A DNA stretch of 64,000 nt from Gerris lacustris (taxonomy: Eukaryota; Arthropoda; Insecta; Hemiptera; Gerridae): positions 111,108,514-111,172,513 of the forward strand of contig OX578277.1 in assembly GCA_951217055.1 (NCBI GenBank). The letters run 5' to 3'. This document shows positions 43,235 through 55,100 of this stretch, one piece after another; position 1 is the stretch's first letter, and each line of letters opens with the position of its first letter. The translations under genes were made by a program, and so were the position numbers. Below the pieces are notes generated by a model. That model made no database searches and was not told the origin of the DNA. It saw nothing but the letters and a program-made list of their open reading frames with translations.

Positions 43235-43606
43235 TTTCCTTGGTTACCCACTTTTAAAATTTAGCGGTGGGTAACCAAGTAAAATGTTGCCTATATAGCT
43301 CCTTCTTTACTTGGTTACCCACTTTTCAAATTTAGCGGTGGGTAACCAAGTAAAATTTTGCCTATATAGCTCCTTCTTTACTTGGTTACCCACTTTTCAA
43401 ATTTAGCGGTGGGTAACCAAGTAAAATGTTGCCTATATAGCTCCTTCTTTACTTAGTTACCCACTTTTCAAATTTAGCGGTGGGTAACCAAGTAAAATGT
43501 TGCCTATATAGCTCCTTCTTTACTTGGTTACCCACTTTTCAAATTTAGCGGTGAGTAACCAAGTAAAATGTTGCCTATATGGCTCCTTCTTTACTTGGTT
43601 ACCCAC
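43235..43606. repeat. 71-bp tandem repeat carrying terminal-inverted-repeat motifs
   Basis: About five copies, each with TTTACTTGGTTACCCACTTT and GGTGGGTAACCAAGTAAAAT facing each other, so every unit forms a hairpin. These motifs are the inner 18-20 bases of the element's own termini. Two more motif pairs lie at 43768-43790 and 43800-43850. Confidence 0.92.
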
Positions 43607-43863
43607 CCTTTTGGATCTCGTCTTGCAATTTCACCTTACCTTTTCTCTTAATTTCTTCTCTTTCCCCCTTTCTTAACCCCATACAAAAGCCCCACTGCTT
43701 TTGAACATCCCCGGTTAAGATTGTTAATTAATTTTATAAAAAATTCAAAGTCAATAATGTAAACAAACGGTGGGTAACCAAGTAAAATCTTGCCACATCC
43801 TACCTTCTTTAGTTGGTTACCCACTTTAGGGTGGGTAACCAAGTAAAGAAGTACCCATCTTTA

Positions 43864-44840
43864 AACGTTACGCTGTCCTCAAACTGTTTCAGAGCTATGT
43901 CATCCTCTGTTTCCTCTATTTCTTCAGAAATTCCTAACGATTCTAACTTCCATAAATTTTTTAACTCTATCTCCTTTTGGAAAATCATTGAGGTTCTATC
44001 CCAGTCTACCCCAACATCTAAATAATCTATTTGCTCGGTAGCTAACAAGCTTGTACTTCCACCGATATTATATCTATTATTTGAATCTCTTCCTGTCACT
44101 ATCCAACCTAATTTCGAACTAATTAGGAAGAGACCCTCACTAATTTTTAGCTTTTCCATGTTTATTAATTCAAAATAATAATTATTTCCTATAAGGAGAT
44201 CGATATCTGTATTTTTACTCACTAAATCAGAATTTTCGGCAAATTTTAAATACTCATACTTTTCTTTTACTTTCTTTATATCAAAAACTGGAGGACTTTT
44301 AACTATAATCGGTACAACATTAGCACTAATAGTTTTCATTGATTCGTCATTTAATTTTATTTTAATTTCTACTAAATGTGATTTTATAGTTTTGGGACTT
44401 ACAGAGTTAAATACACAAACTGATAAATATTCTTTCCCTAAGCTAACTAAACCTAACCTTTTTGCTAATCTTTCGGAAACGTAGCTTCTCTGACTTCCAC
44501 TATCCAAAAGTGCTCTAAAATACAAAAAATTTTGTTCACGTTCGTTAAGAACTGCTACAGTAGCAGTTTGCATTGCCACTGAAAGCTTAATATCATCTAT
44601 ACGTTTATCCTTTGGCATATTAGGCTGACCTAATGCAACAACTTCCTTAGTTTGCAATTTTGGTGCTTTAAAACATAAGCTGCGGTGATGTCTACCTTTT
44701 TGTTTACAATAGAAACAAACCTTATCAGATTTACAATCTTTCGCGCAATGCGATCCCTTTAAGCAAATAAAGCAGCATCCCTTTAGTTGACTTTTTCTAG
44801 ATTCTATTGTACTATATTTAGAGCAATCAACGCTCCAGTG
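43864..44840 (-). pseudogene. Element A zinc knuckles and protease
   Basis: From about 44840 downward in one frame: CFICLKGSHCAKDCKSDKVC and a second knuckle, then the aspartic protease with FRALLDSGSQRSYVSERLAK (about 44520) and IDLLIGNNYYFELI, then the linker to RT (VTFKDG), where the Merlin-like element begins. The gag frame before it ends at 44843 in another register, so a frameshift lies near 44850. Confidence 0.85.
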
Positions 44841-44842
44841 TT

Positions 44843-45928
44843 CTAAAGAAAATATCTACACTTAGGTTGTACTAATAGCATAATAGTAGAACTGAGCTTC
44901 GAATTACTTCGATTATCCTTAGCTTTACTATTATCAAAACGCGTACTTTGACTTGGCCCAGCCGTTTCTAGATTTTCTTTGAATTTAATAATACTTGCCC
45001 TCTCTCTGACACTAATTATTTTCTCTAATCTATCTCTAATTTTGGCGGTTTCAGATATTAAATTATCAACAACGGGGTGGTGCATTTCAAATTCTTCTAA
45101 CTGCAAAATGATTTCAGGGGGAAATTTCGACTTAATTAAAGATAACATACTAGAATGGTCGAGGTTTTCACCTAAACCCTCCAGAGATCGGCAATAATTT
45201 TCAATCTCGTCTAATGTTGCCCTTAGACGAGTTGTAGAACTGTTTGACACTGACATATTTCTAAATTTTGAATAAATATCTTCTAAAATTATTACCTCCC
45301 TTCCAAATCTTTTCTTTAATAATTCTATAGCAAAATCATAATTTTTTGCACTCAATGACATTCCCGCAATGCATTGAGCAGCTTCACCAGCTAAATACGC
45401 TTTTAGATAATTGAATTTGTCAATGTTATTTAAACCTTTATTTTTATTTATAACTGAGTCAAATGTCTCCCAGAATTCTCCCCACTTAAGCCTATTTCCC
45501 GAAAAAGTTGGAATCGTAATTTTCGGTAATCTAACTGGTACGACTGTCTTACTACTAATTTGGCAATTGGAAGGTTCCCCTGAATGAGATTCATATTTTT
45601 CTACACTATGAACCAGGATTTCTAATTCTATTTTAAGATCCTCAGAATCAATCGCAAGTTCCATGTAACTTTCAACATCGCCCTCATACTTAGTCATCGC
45701 TACTGGATCCCCTTGGGAAGCTAACTCTAACTCTTTAATAAGTTCGTCAAACTTTCCTATTAAATTTTCTAATTTGGCTGAGAGCCCTTTGGCTATCGTT
45801 AAGGAAAAGCTGTCACTAGTTTTATTTTCTTCCAGCCAAACCTTAACGACATCCGAGTGTCCTGCGAGACGTTTTTTAGTATAAGCTACGCGCTTTCGCA
45901 ACCCACCTAAGTCTCCGTCGAGAACCAT
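44843..45928 (-). pseudogene. Element A gag
   Basis: About 350 codons from MVLDGDLGGLRKRVAY: an N-terminal helical region, then KITIPTFSGNRLKWGEFWET, KFNYLKAYLAGEAAQCIAGM and FGREVIILEDIYSKFRNM, a DUF1759-type Bel/Pao gag. Gag packages the element RNA. The frame is open until a shift just before the zinc knuckles. The leader runs from 46073 to 45929. Confidence 0.85.
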
Positions 45929-46073
45929 TCTTAACCCCTTAGGCTTACGTGTATGAAGGTCTAAAGTTGAATCTTCAAATTAACTTTCCGTATTGCTTCG
46001 TAAATTTTTCTTCGTTAAATTCTTTTCTGGTTTGACAGTTTTTTCTTTAAGAACCACGCTCTGTTTACCATTT

Positions 46074-46173
46074 TGTGTCTTCAACAATTTTATTTCATAC
46101 ACTGACAAATAATGACAAATAATTAACAAAAAAACAAAGCAAGTCACATAAAAAATACGTCGCCTTAGCGACA
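46074..46173 (-). repeat. Element A 5' LTR, 100 bp
   Basis: Bounded by element B pol sequence at 46174 and by a leader on the other side. Reads TGTCGCTAAGGCGACG to GAAGACACA on the minus strand. TGGTAAACAGAGCG three bases further is a possible primer site. Confidence 0.75.
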
Positions 46174-48660
46174 AGATATTGGCATTCCTAAGCCGTCCAC
46201 CAGCTCTCAGTATTCCTCGATCGTCGTAGAAAGGAGATAATGAAGATAAGCGTTTGTAAAGCGATGATCTAGGATTAGAACAATCATGATAATAGTGCGA
46301 TTGTACGAGCTTAATGCATTTAAAATTAGCTTCGAAAAACTCACTAGCAGAAATTGGAAGTGGAGGTTTTTTACAAGCTATTCGAAGGATATAAACCATA
46401 GCGCGAATCAATCTTGGATATTGTGAAATATCTTCCATCCATTTTATGAACCACGAGGTAGGAAGATCAGTAGGTTGTTGTAGGGCTTTAGGCCCTTCAG
46501 CCGTCACGGCACCACTTAAAGTTGATACTAGAGCCGTAATACGTTTAGGATCTTTAAGCTCTGGTAAATTCTCTGTAGAAGGATTAAAGGTATTTGTTGG
46601 CCAATCTGATTTGGAATAACAAAGCCAGCTTGGTCCATTCCACCAAAGAGACTTGTTGTTTAGTTCAGTAGGCAAAAGCCCTCTTGATCCTAAGTCAGCA
46701 GGGTTATCTTCAGAGCGAACGTGCCGCCATGAAGAAACGTCTGTAAGGTCAGTAATCTCAGTAACTGGATTGCCTACGAAAACATTTAAACAGTTTGGTG
46801 TGATTCTTAACCAACTGAGAACGATCGATGAGTCGGTGAAAAGTGTTATGTCAGAGATATCCAACCGTAAAATTAGCTTCTTGACTGACTGGACTAAGCG
46901 TGACAATAGCAAAGCCCCGCAGAGCTCTAAACGTGGGATTGAGATAGTTTTGATAGGAGCCAATTTGGTCTTGGCATTAATAAAAAATATTCGAATTGAG
47001 TCCTCCAAGATTAATCGCACATATAACACCCCGCAGTATCCTTTACTGGATGCGTCAGAGAATCCTACGATCTGGGTTTTATGAGGCTTCGTGCTAGAAA
47101 TGTACCTTGGGATTCGAAGATCTTGAAGACAACTGATTTGAAGAGTAAACTCCGCCCACCGTTCACGAATGTCGGGGGGAACGGGATCATCCCAGTTGCA
47201 ACCAGAAGCCCAAAGGCATTGTAAGATATATTTAGCATAAAAAATCACTGGAGCTAAATAGCCTAGTGGGTCATAAATTCTGGCTACAGACGATAAAATA
47301 GATCTCTTCGTTATAGCGTTCGATATGGGCTGCAGAGTACAGGAAAATGAGTCATTTTTCGGGTCCCACTGAAAGCCCAAAATTTTTATGTTGTCATCTG
47401 GTGAAAGGCTAACACGTTGATTGGAATCTTCACTGTTTAAAAGTTCTGCTGAATTACTGGACCATTTAGAAAGTTCGAATCCACCTTTCGATAAAAGTTC
47501 TATAAGCTCTTGCTTAAGCAGCAAAGCTTCTTGGACGGTATTAGCACCGGTCACCACATCATCAACATAGGTTTCTTCTTTGAGAGCTTGCGCAGCACGA
47601 GGGTAATTCTGACCTTCATCTGTGACAAGCTGAAGAATACATCGCAGCGCTAGATAAGGAGCGCAGTTGAGACCATAAATGAGAGTTATTAATTCGAAGT
47701 CTTCAACTTTCAACGATGGATCGCGACGCCACAGAATGTGTAAAAATTTACGATGCAAAGGATGAATTAGGATTTGTCTGAACATCTTCTTAATATCTGT
47801 AGAAAAGACAATTTTATGGGTCCTGAAATTGATAATAATATCGCATATGTCTAAATGTAATTTCGGACCAGGAAGAAGAAAGTCGTTTAAAGATCCTTTT
47901 GACGCTTTGGCAGATGCGTCAAAGACAACGCGCAACTTCATTCCGTTATCTGACCTTTTCACAACCGCGTGGTGAGGTAGGTAATAAGTTCCTTCACAAT
48001 CAGCTTTAATCATATGACCCAATTCAGCGTATTCGTGCATAAAGTCAACATAACCTTGTCTGACTTCAATGTCTTTACTAAGCCTAGTTTCTAGATTCAT
48101 TAGCCTAGTAAGAGCTCGAAACCTAGATTCGCCGAGATCAATATTATCTTCTTTGAAAGGCAGGTTTACAACAAAGCGACCTGACTCCGCTCTTTGATAC
48201 GTGCTTTGGAAATGGTCTTCGCAATACTGCTCTTCTTTGGACAAAGAGGCCTTAGTAATTATTGGCTCTTCTAACTCCCAAAACTTACTCATTACAGACG
48301 AAATAGACTCGTTGGATGATTGATTATTGTTATTGCAGGTGATAAAGGTGTTAGATGAACTCTCGCTGTTCGGAAGAAAACGACCTAATAGAACAAAGCC
48401 AAATGAAGTTGGTAATAGGCTAGGTTCGTTGTGATTAAATATTATGGGACTACCTGTAATAACGTCACAATATAAGTCCGCCCCGAGCAACATTTCAATA
48501 GGACCTGGTTTCCAAAAATTAGGATCAGCTATCTTTAGATTAGAATATTTATCCTTCAGGTTCTTAGGCAATGGAGAAGAAGGTAAGTCCGTTGAGATGG
48601 CAGGGACTATCAGAGCATCTGTACGAAACTCTCTCCAATTCTCTGTTATAGAAAGAGAGA
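46174..48660 (-). pseudogene. Element B pol (protease end to integrase zinc region), truncated by A
   Basis: The open frame from 48571 encodes IEMLLGADLYCDVITG, RT with HHAVVKRSDNGMKLRVVFDA, FSTDIKKMFRQILIHP and the catalytic YVDD (about 47565), RNase H with VGFSDASSKGYCGVLY and a D.S box, and the start of the integrase zinc region (LSPFYDDRGILRAGGRLRNA). At 46173 element A's LTR begins, so the integrase core is absent. All visible RT and RNase H catalytic residues are intact. A single-base shift near 48655 separates this frame from the one carrying the protease active site. Confidence 0.9.
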
Positions 48661-49560
48661 CCTTAATGTACAGGATACTTTGCCTTTAACTCCTAGCACT
48701 GTAGCTTGATTGAGGCCCGAGACTACATGAGATGCCTCGGAAGGAGTCAATCCTAGTTTACGGACACATTTGCGTGTAATAAAAGAATGCTGACTAGCAC
48801 TATCCAGTAACAGGCGGATACGTTGAAAATTGCCTCCTGAATCCTTAATTAGTGCCACTGCAGTTCCCAGCAAAACTTCTGGCTCCCTCGAAATAGTAGA
48901 AGCACAAACTGAAGTCTTAGCTCCTGATGAAGACCTATCAGTAGAAGTTAACCCTGAGGAACTCTCTGTGTGTAGCATCGTGTGGTGACGCTTCTGACAG
49001 ATTCTGCAAGATCTAGTAGACTTACAGTCATCAAGCGTGTGACCAACATAAAGACAGTTCTTGCAAACGTTAATGTCTTCAATTAATTTTAGTTTGTCGA
49101 ACGAAGAAGCACATACAAATGTAGGACAGACATATAGTGTATGTTTACCTTGGCAAATCCAACAAGATATATTGATATCTGTAGCTGACTTGGCCTTAGA
49201 AGATTTTGCCGAGGTTTGCTTATCTCGCGATTTGTTATTAGATTTGGTTTTAGATTGTGGACTGTATTTGGAATCCTTAGCAAAAGTCGTGTCATCAGAG
49301 GTGTGCAAACCAGAGCGAGTTGTTACGAAAGCTTGCGAATCTGGCTTGGGCCAGGGTTTTCCTCGACTCTTTTGAGGTTGATCAGATTTCTTAATCTTTT
49401 CTGGAATTTGAGGCTTGCACGTCTGCGAAATCTCCAGAACGCGACATCTCTTCTTCACGAACTCACTTAAGTTGGAAAATGTTGGGTATTTTATATCCGT
49501 ATTCTCTGCTTCAAACAGTTCCCTAGTATGAACGTCTAAACTTCTAATAGCTACGTGAAG
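48646..49560 (-). pseudogene. Element B gag end, zinc knuckles and protease
   Basis: The frame encodes a basic linker, CWICQGKHTLYVC, CKNCLYVGHTLDDC, CRICQKRHHTMLH, then the protease LLDSASQHSFITRKCVRKLG. The active-site triplet reads DSA where DSG is usual. Single-base shifts near 49555 and 48655 link it to the gag and pol frames. Confidence 0.85.
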
Positions 49561-50564
49561 AGAATAAACTCATCTAAATTTGGTATCTTTAAGTTTTGCA
49601 GAGAATTGACATTTTCTATAATGCCGGTGACGTAACTTCGTAAAGATGCAGCTGATGGCTTAGAGGTTAGAGGCTTAAAATCAATAACTTGTTGAATATA
49701 ATTATTAGCTAATCTTCTCGGATCGTCATAATAGTTCTTCAAAGCTAACCAAGCTTGGTCGTAATTCTCGCCCAACAATGGAATACTCTTAACTATGGAC
49801 AAAGCAGATCCTTTAAGAGACGTGATCAGGTGATGGAATTTCTCGATGGTGCCTAACGAAATGTCGTCGTGAATAATTGACTTAAATGTATCTCGAAAAT
49901 TAGGCCAATCCTCGAGATTAGAACCATCAAATGTTGGAATGCTGATTCTAGGAAGATAACTCCGAGATTGTCCAGATTTTGATTCATTAAGAGTCTGATT
50001 TAGATTTGGCTGGACAATTACTTGATGATCAGCATATATAGCACATGCTTCATAAAAATATCTCTCGGTATTTTGACGGACATTGTTGTCACCCTTGGTA
50101 GGAAACTCAGATGAATCGTTAAGAAGATAGAGCTCAACTAGTTCATACCACAACTTTTGATAGTTATCATAATACGAATCTAATTTTACATACATTCCTC
50201 TAAAAGCAGAAAGTTGTGTTGAATCTCTAACAGAGAGACGACCTTGTTCTAGAATGGTTTTAATCTTCTGAGCCACGTCGTTGAGTTTCTGTTTCAGAAG
50301 AATGGAAGATTTGTTGAAATCCATTGTGTTTTGTTGAGTACCTTTGCTAGTAGTAGTTGTAGAAGTACCTGTCGTACCAGTTAAAGTGATAGTTGGTACA
50401 GGTTTGACCTCCAAAGACTTTGTAGTTGGAGGTTGTTTAGGATCAACTTCGCCTCCTGCAGTAGAAGCCGAAGTCTTAGCTTCCTTTTTAACCTCTGTAT
50501 CTTTCTCCTTAGCTTCCTTAGGTCGGGTACCTGAAGCCGGGTTTACCTTATCCTTATCGGACAT
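49551..50564 (-). pseudogene. Element B gag
   Basis: Starts MSDKDKVNPASGTRPKEAKE with a Thr/Ser/Lys-rich N-terminus, followed by a coiled region and the DUF1759-type PRISIPTFDGSNLEDWPNFR and LKGSALSIVKSIPLLGENYD. The frame is open from the start and lost only near its end at 49551. The leader runs from 51010 to 50565. Confidence 0.85.
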
Positions 50565-51010
50565 ATAGTGATAATGTTAAAGGCTAACATTCATCATAAA
50601 CATATAAAATAAAAATCAAATCATAAATCAAAAGGAAAGGATATTACTAAAGGATTGATTATGCTTTAGAAGGTATGTAGATAATATACAGGTAGGATGT
50701 ATACCTAAATATAGAAAAGATAACATAAAGGAAGGTAAGTATAAAAAAGGTAAAAGAAAGTTAGTTAGAGGAGAATAATGAGATATATGTGCTAGGAATG
50801 CTTCTATTATGGAGAAAAAGAGGTCTGGACAGGTGACCTTGAAAAACCTTGAGTGGTCAAAAATATTAATACTCAACATAGAACAATGAAACATGTGTCA
50901 TATGAAAGCTTATGCTGTGATCGGACAAAATCAAAAAGCAAAATAACAAAATTCAAAATACTTTGGAAGTTACAGGACATTAAAGTTAATATGTACTTTG
51001 ACCTTCGTAT

Positions 51011-51026
51011 CCGGCCCAAAGGACCA
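51011..51026 (-). promoter_or_regulatory. Element B primer binding site
   Basis: On the minus strand TGGTCCTTTGGGCCGG follows the LTR after a few bases. It matches the complement of an insect tRNA-Tyr 3' end at all but two positions (from memory). Confidence 0.55.
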
Positions 51027-51030
51027 ATTG

Positions 51031-51795
51031 TGTAGCCGCAGGGGACTTTAGATTCATCCAATTAGCGGGTCTACTGCCATAGGGGTTCATAGGACCACCC
51101 TTGAATAATAGGTAAAGGGAAAGTAAATAAAAACTGTAAATATATAAGATGAAGAAGGTCAAAGTTCGCTTTACTTGAAAAACAATAAGCATAAAGAAAA
51201 ACAAATGAGAATGATTCAGTTTTACAAATAAATAATTACAATCTGAATTTAACTTAAGAATCCGAAAGATTATAGTCCAAAACGTCGAGGAGCTATAATT
51301 AAAAATCGTTGAATAGGTAGGTTACTATAGTATTCCTGAATTCACCCGTGGAGTCCAGACTCCGTTACCTCTGATGGATTGAACGGTGAGAAGAAACACG
51401 ATGCTGGCTCAGCGGTTACCTCCGGGTTGGATTAGATGACGTCACACACCAGGCAGGCAGGCAGGAGCGAAAGCAAAGATGTTCACTGGTCGGAGGTCTG
51501 TGTAGGACTCGTCGTCTTCCTCTTGTCATGTGAAGAGGAGGGGAGACCGAAAGGCCTAGCACCTTATCAATATCTCCATATAAGGTCATAAATATAATTA
51601 TCGACACAGAGTTAAATCAAAATAAAGTAAACTAAACAATAAACTCTTTCGACCTTTACTACATCTACATAAAAACATCTAAAAACAACTGAATCCTCTC
51701 TTAAATTAACTAAAACAAATTAAACTTCTAGCATAATGCTACATAAAAGGAAAAGAAATAAAAATAAAATAAAAAGATAGAAAAGTTCCTAAACA
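51031..51795 (-). repeat. LTR shared between fragments D and B
   Basis: 765 bp with TGT...ACA ends (TGTTTAGG and GGCTACA on the minus strand). On one side is a polypurine tract (GGTGGGCGGTA) preceded by the integrase end D; on the other are the primer site and gag of B. No second copy of this LTR occurs in the window. Confidence 0.75.
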
Positions 51796-51864
51796 TACCG
51801 CCCACCAAAAAGGTCCTAGGTCCTTTTTAAAAAAAAAATTGGCAGGTTGGGCGCCATGGTAGGA

Positions 51865-52197
51865 CTAACTTTCATCGTTAGGAGTTTGGAGGTTTGAGGA
51901 AGGTTTAAGGATATGATTTAAGGAAATGAGTTTAGCTACAGGTCTTTTGTAAGTATTTCTTACTGTGCGTACATTCACCACCCTTACGACACCATCCTTT
52001 CCTGGAAAAACATCTGTGATGATCCCCGTGGGCCAATGAAGAGGTGGAGTTTTCTCCTCGATCAACAAGACAGTGTCACCTACAGCAAGGTTTGTAGATT
52101 CTTTTCTCCACTTAGACTTGGTCTGTAGAGTTTGTAGATATTCAAGTCTCCACCTGTTCCAAAACTCCTGAGTTCGCTGCTGAGCCATTTGCCACCT
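51865..52197 (-). pseudogene. Bel/Pao integrase C-terminal fragment (D)
   Basis: Encodes RWQMAQQRTQEFWNRWRLEY, NLAVGDTVLLIEEKTPPLHW and VVRVVNVRTVRNTYKRPVAK, the conserved integrase end of Bel/Pao elements. It begins abruptly at about 52197, where element C starts on the opposite strand. The catalytic core is missing. Confidence 0.88.
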
Positions 52198-55100
52198 AAT
52201 GAGGCCTCACATGATTGTGCCTCGTCTAACTCTTGTAGAGTGTGCAAGAGTAAGTCGCACAACTCACTCCTTCATCGTGATACTTCCCACTCTGTAACGC
52301 CGACTGTGGTTCGCCTCCCGGATAATAATCCTAAGAACATTTCTCCAAAAATTCCTGAGTCTCCGGTTGATCATGGACCCGATTTGACCTTGAATGTAAA
52401 TACTTGTCAGGTCCCAGCCTCTAACAGTTCTCACTCTGTTCTTCTAGCTACTGTACAGGCTCTCATTAAGGACTCTACTAACTCGTTTGTCCCGGTAAGG
52501 GCAGTAGTTGATCCCGGGTCACAGGTATCCGTTATATCTGCTTCTCTCGTTCAACGACTAGGACTTAAACGACACAAAAGTCCGATTCAGATTTCTGGTA
52601 TCTCGAGTGCTCGTACCACAGTTCGAGGTGAAGTGCACTGTGTCCTGAAATCTCGCTATGATAATAACCTAAGTTTCTCCACCTCTGTTATAGTGTTAGA
52701 TAAGATTGTTAACGACTTACCTTCTACTAGAATTTCTCATGATGTATTTAAACTTTTCTCCGACCTTCAGTTAGCTGATGAGTCATTTCATTGTCCAGGA
52801 AGGATAGATTTTCTCATCGGTGCCGACCTATATACTCAAATTCTCTCGGATGAACCTCACTCCTTTATGAAAGGTTACCCTTCCGCCGTTAACACAGTGT
52901 TCGGTTGGATTATTCTCGGACCTGTTAAGGATCACAGTGAACATCCTAACCAGGCCACCTCTCTTCTTACTTCTGTTACTTCATTAGATGAAATCGTTCG
53001 CAAATTTTGGGAAACTGAAGAGGTATCTAAGTCACCTCCAGCTGACCCCGAAGACCTTCTCTGCGAATCCCACTTCGTAGAAACTCATTATAGGGATAAT
53101 AAGGGTAGATATGGTGTCTCCCTCCCTTTCAAGCATGATTCACCTCCGATAGGTAGCAATCATGATGCTGTTCTTAAATGTTATATTAACTTGGAGCGCA
53201 GGTTAGCTAAGTCCTCTCAACTTGAAGTTGAATATAATGATTTTCTCAGACAGTACCTCGCTATGGGTCACATGACTCTTGCTCAGTCTTCTTCTCCTTA
53301 CGTTATTCCTCACCATGCTGTGGTGACAAATAAACTTCGTGTTGTCTTTCACGCTTCTTTTAATGACTCCTCCAAGCTATCTCTCAATCAACGTCTCATG
53401 GCTGGCCCTAAGCTTCAACGTGACTTACCAGCCATTCTTATTACTTTTCGTCTGCACCCAGTTGCCTTGTGTGCTGACATTCGAATGATGTATCGACAAT
53501 TCTGGATAAAACCTGAAGACCGAAAATTTCAACATATATTTTGGAGACCAGATCCAAGCTCACCCATACTCGAGTATGAGCTCAATACCATCACTTATGG
53601 TGTGAAACCAAGTGCTTATCAAGCTCAACGCTGTCTTCATCAGTTAGTGAACGATGAAGGTGGTCGCTTTCCTTTAGCTTCGGAAACAGTTCTCAAATGT
53701 GGTTACGTAGATAATTTTGTATCTGGCGCATCTTCGCTTGAAGAAGCTTTCAAACTTCGAAGTGAGTTATCGGAGCTTTTAGGTCTCGCTGGACTAGAAT
53801 TAAGGAAGTGGGCTAGCAACGTGCCAGACTTACTCAATGATATTCCTCCTGAACATCTTGAGGACACTCTCGTCTTCTTCGAAGAGGCCCAAGTTATAAA
53901 AATTCTTGGACTCATGTGGGATCCAGTTTCAGACAGTTTTCGTTATCGTGTTCGCCGTTTCGAAGGTGAAGTCACTAAAAGAACCATCCTCTCGTACATT
54001 GCTAGGATCTTTGATCCATTAGGACTCCTTGCTCCTGTGGTTTTCTGGGCCAAGTAATTTCTTCAAAAACTTTGGAATCATAATCTAGAATGGGATCAAT
54101 CTTTACCTTTAAATCTTCAAGAACTATGGCTTCAAAATATAGTATTATATCCAGAACTCAAATCTCTCCATATTCCTCGTCACATCTCTACCTCTACCTT
54201 CTCAAGTTCTCACATTCTCATTGGCTTTAGCGACGCTTCGGAAAAAGGGTATGCAGCGGCAGTTTACCTACGCAGTGAAAGTGGCACCGAAGTGCGTTGC
54301 TCTCTCTTGCAAGCTAAGTCAAGGGTTGCCCCGGTAAAGACGGTTAGCATCCCTCGCTTAGAACTCTGTGGAGCTTTGCTCGTCTCGAATCTCATGGAAT
54401 CAGTTCTCGCTTCATTTCCCACTGAATACAAAGGTGTTCACTTGTTCACTGATTCTCAAATAGTTCTTGCGTGGATACGCACGCCTCCTCATAAGTTAAA
54501 GACATACGTAGCTAATCGAGTATCTGAAATAACGCGTATAACTTCTCATTTTATTTGGACTCATGTTATCTCCGAAAATAATCCTGCGGATCTTTCATCC
54601 CGAGGATGCGATCCAGTTCAGCTCATCAACTCCGCACAGTGGTGGCATGGGCCAACATTTCTTCAAGATCCAGTCTCGACATGGACTATTAATAACTCAC
54701 CTCAAGAATTGGAAGCAGACCTTCCTGAGTTAAAAGAAGCTCTACCTCCAGTGTTAGCTATCCTAACGACACCGAATCACCTCTACGAAATTCTTCAAAG
54801 TTTTTCTCAATTTCGCAAGATGTGAAGAGTCTTTGCTATAATTTCTCGCTTTCTCAAAAACTGTCGACACCCTCCGACTGAGAAGAAAAGACAGGATTTA
54901 TTTCTTTCATCAAAACATTTAAAGGATGGAACTCTCATGGCTGTGCGAGTAACGCAGATCGTTCACTTTTCAGATCTACTGAAAGATCTTCAATGCCACA
55001 AGGATATTAAGTCTACTCTTCGTCCTCTGGCTCCCTTTCTCGACGAAGAGGGTTTGATCAGGGTGGGCGGGAGACTTCGGAACTCCAAGTTACAATACAA

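Larger units (their letters stand above)
41581..43855. mobile_element. Merlin-like DNA transposon remnant with internal satellites
   Basis: 27-bp termini (GGCACTCCTTTACTTGGTTA... and its inverted counterpart ending at 43855) match at 25 of 27 positions, and a perfect 8-bp duplication CATCTTTA lies at 41573-41580 and 43856-43863. GG ends and 8-9-bp duplications are features of Merlin elements. On the minus strand near 42040-42480, short frameshifted stretches (TKITSKAVFMLSYLWPQ, LNHFENIIDP) resemble parts of IS1016/Merlin transposases; this is a weak match made by eye. The right half is two satellites, one built from the terminal motif. The element splits element A between protease and RT. Confidence 0.7.
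30935..46173 (-). mobile_element. Bel/Pao LTR retrotransposon A, old, split by two nested insertions
   Basis: LTRs at 30935-31025 and 46074-46173 bound a minus-strand gag-pol of about 5.4 kb once the nested element E (33836-41202) and the Merlin-like element (41581-43855) are set aside. Domain order is gag (DUF1759-like), zinc knuckles, protease, RT, RNase H, integrase. Several frameshifts and stops disrupt it. Its right LTR abuts element B's pol, which stops there, so A appears inserted in B. The left flank (GGTTT) and right flank (AGATA) do not form a target duplication, which implies later rearrangement at 30934. Confidence 0.8.

Noticed and set aside
43235..43606. CRISPR-like array of regular repeats
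   Set aside because: The repeats are contiguous 71-bp units without variable spacers, inside a eukaryotic DNA transposon.
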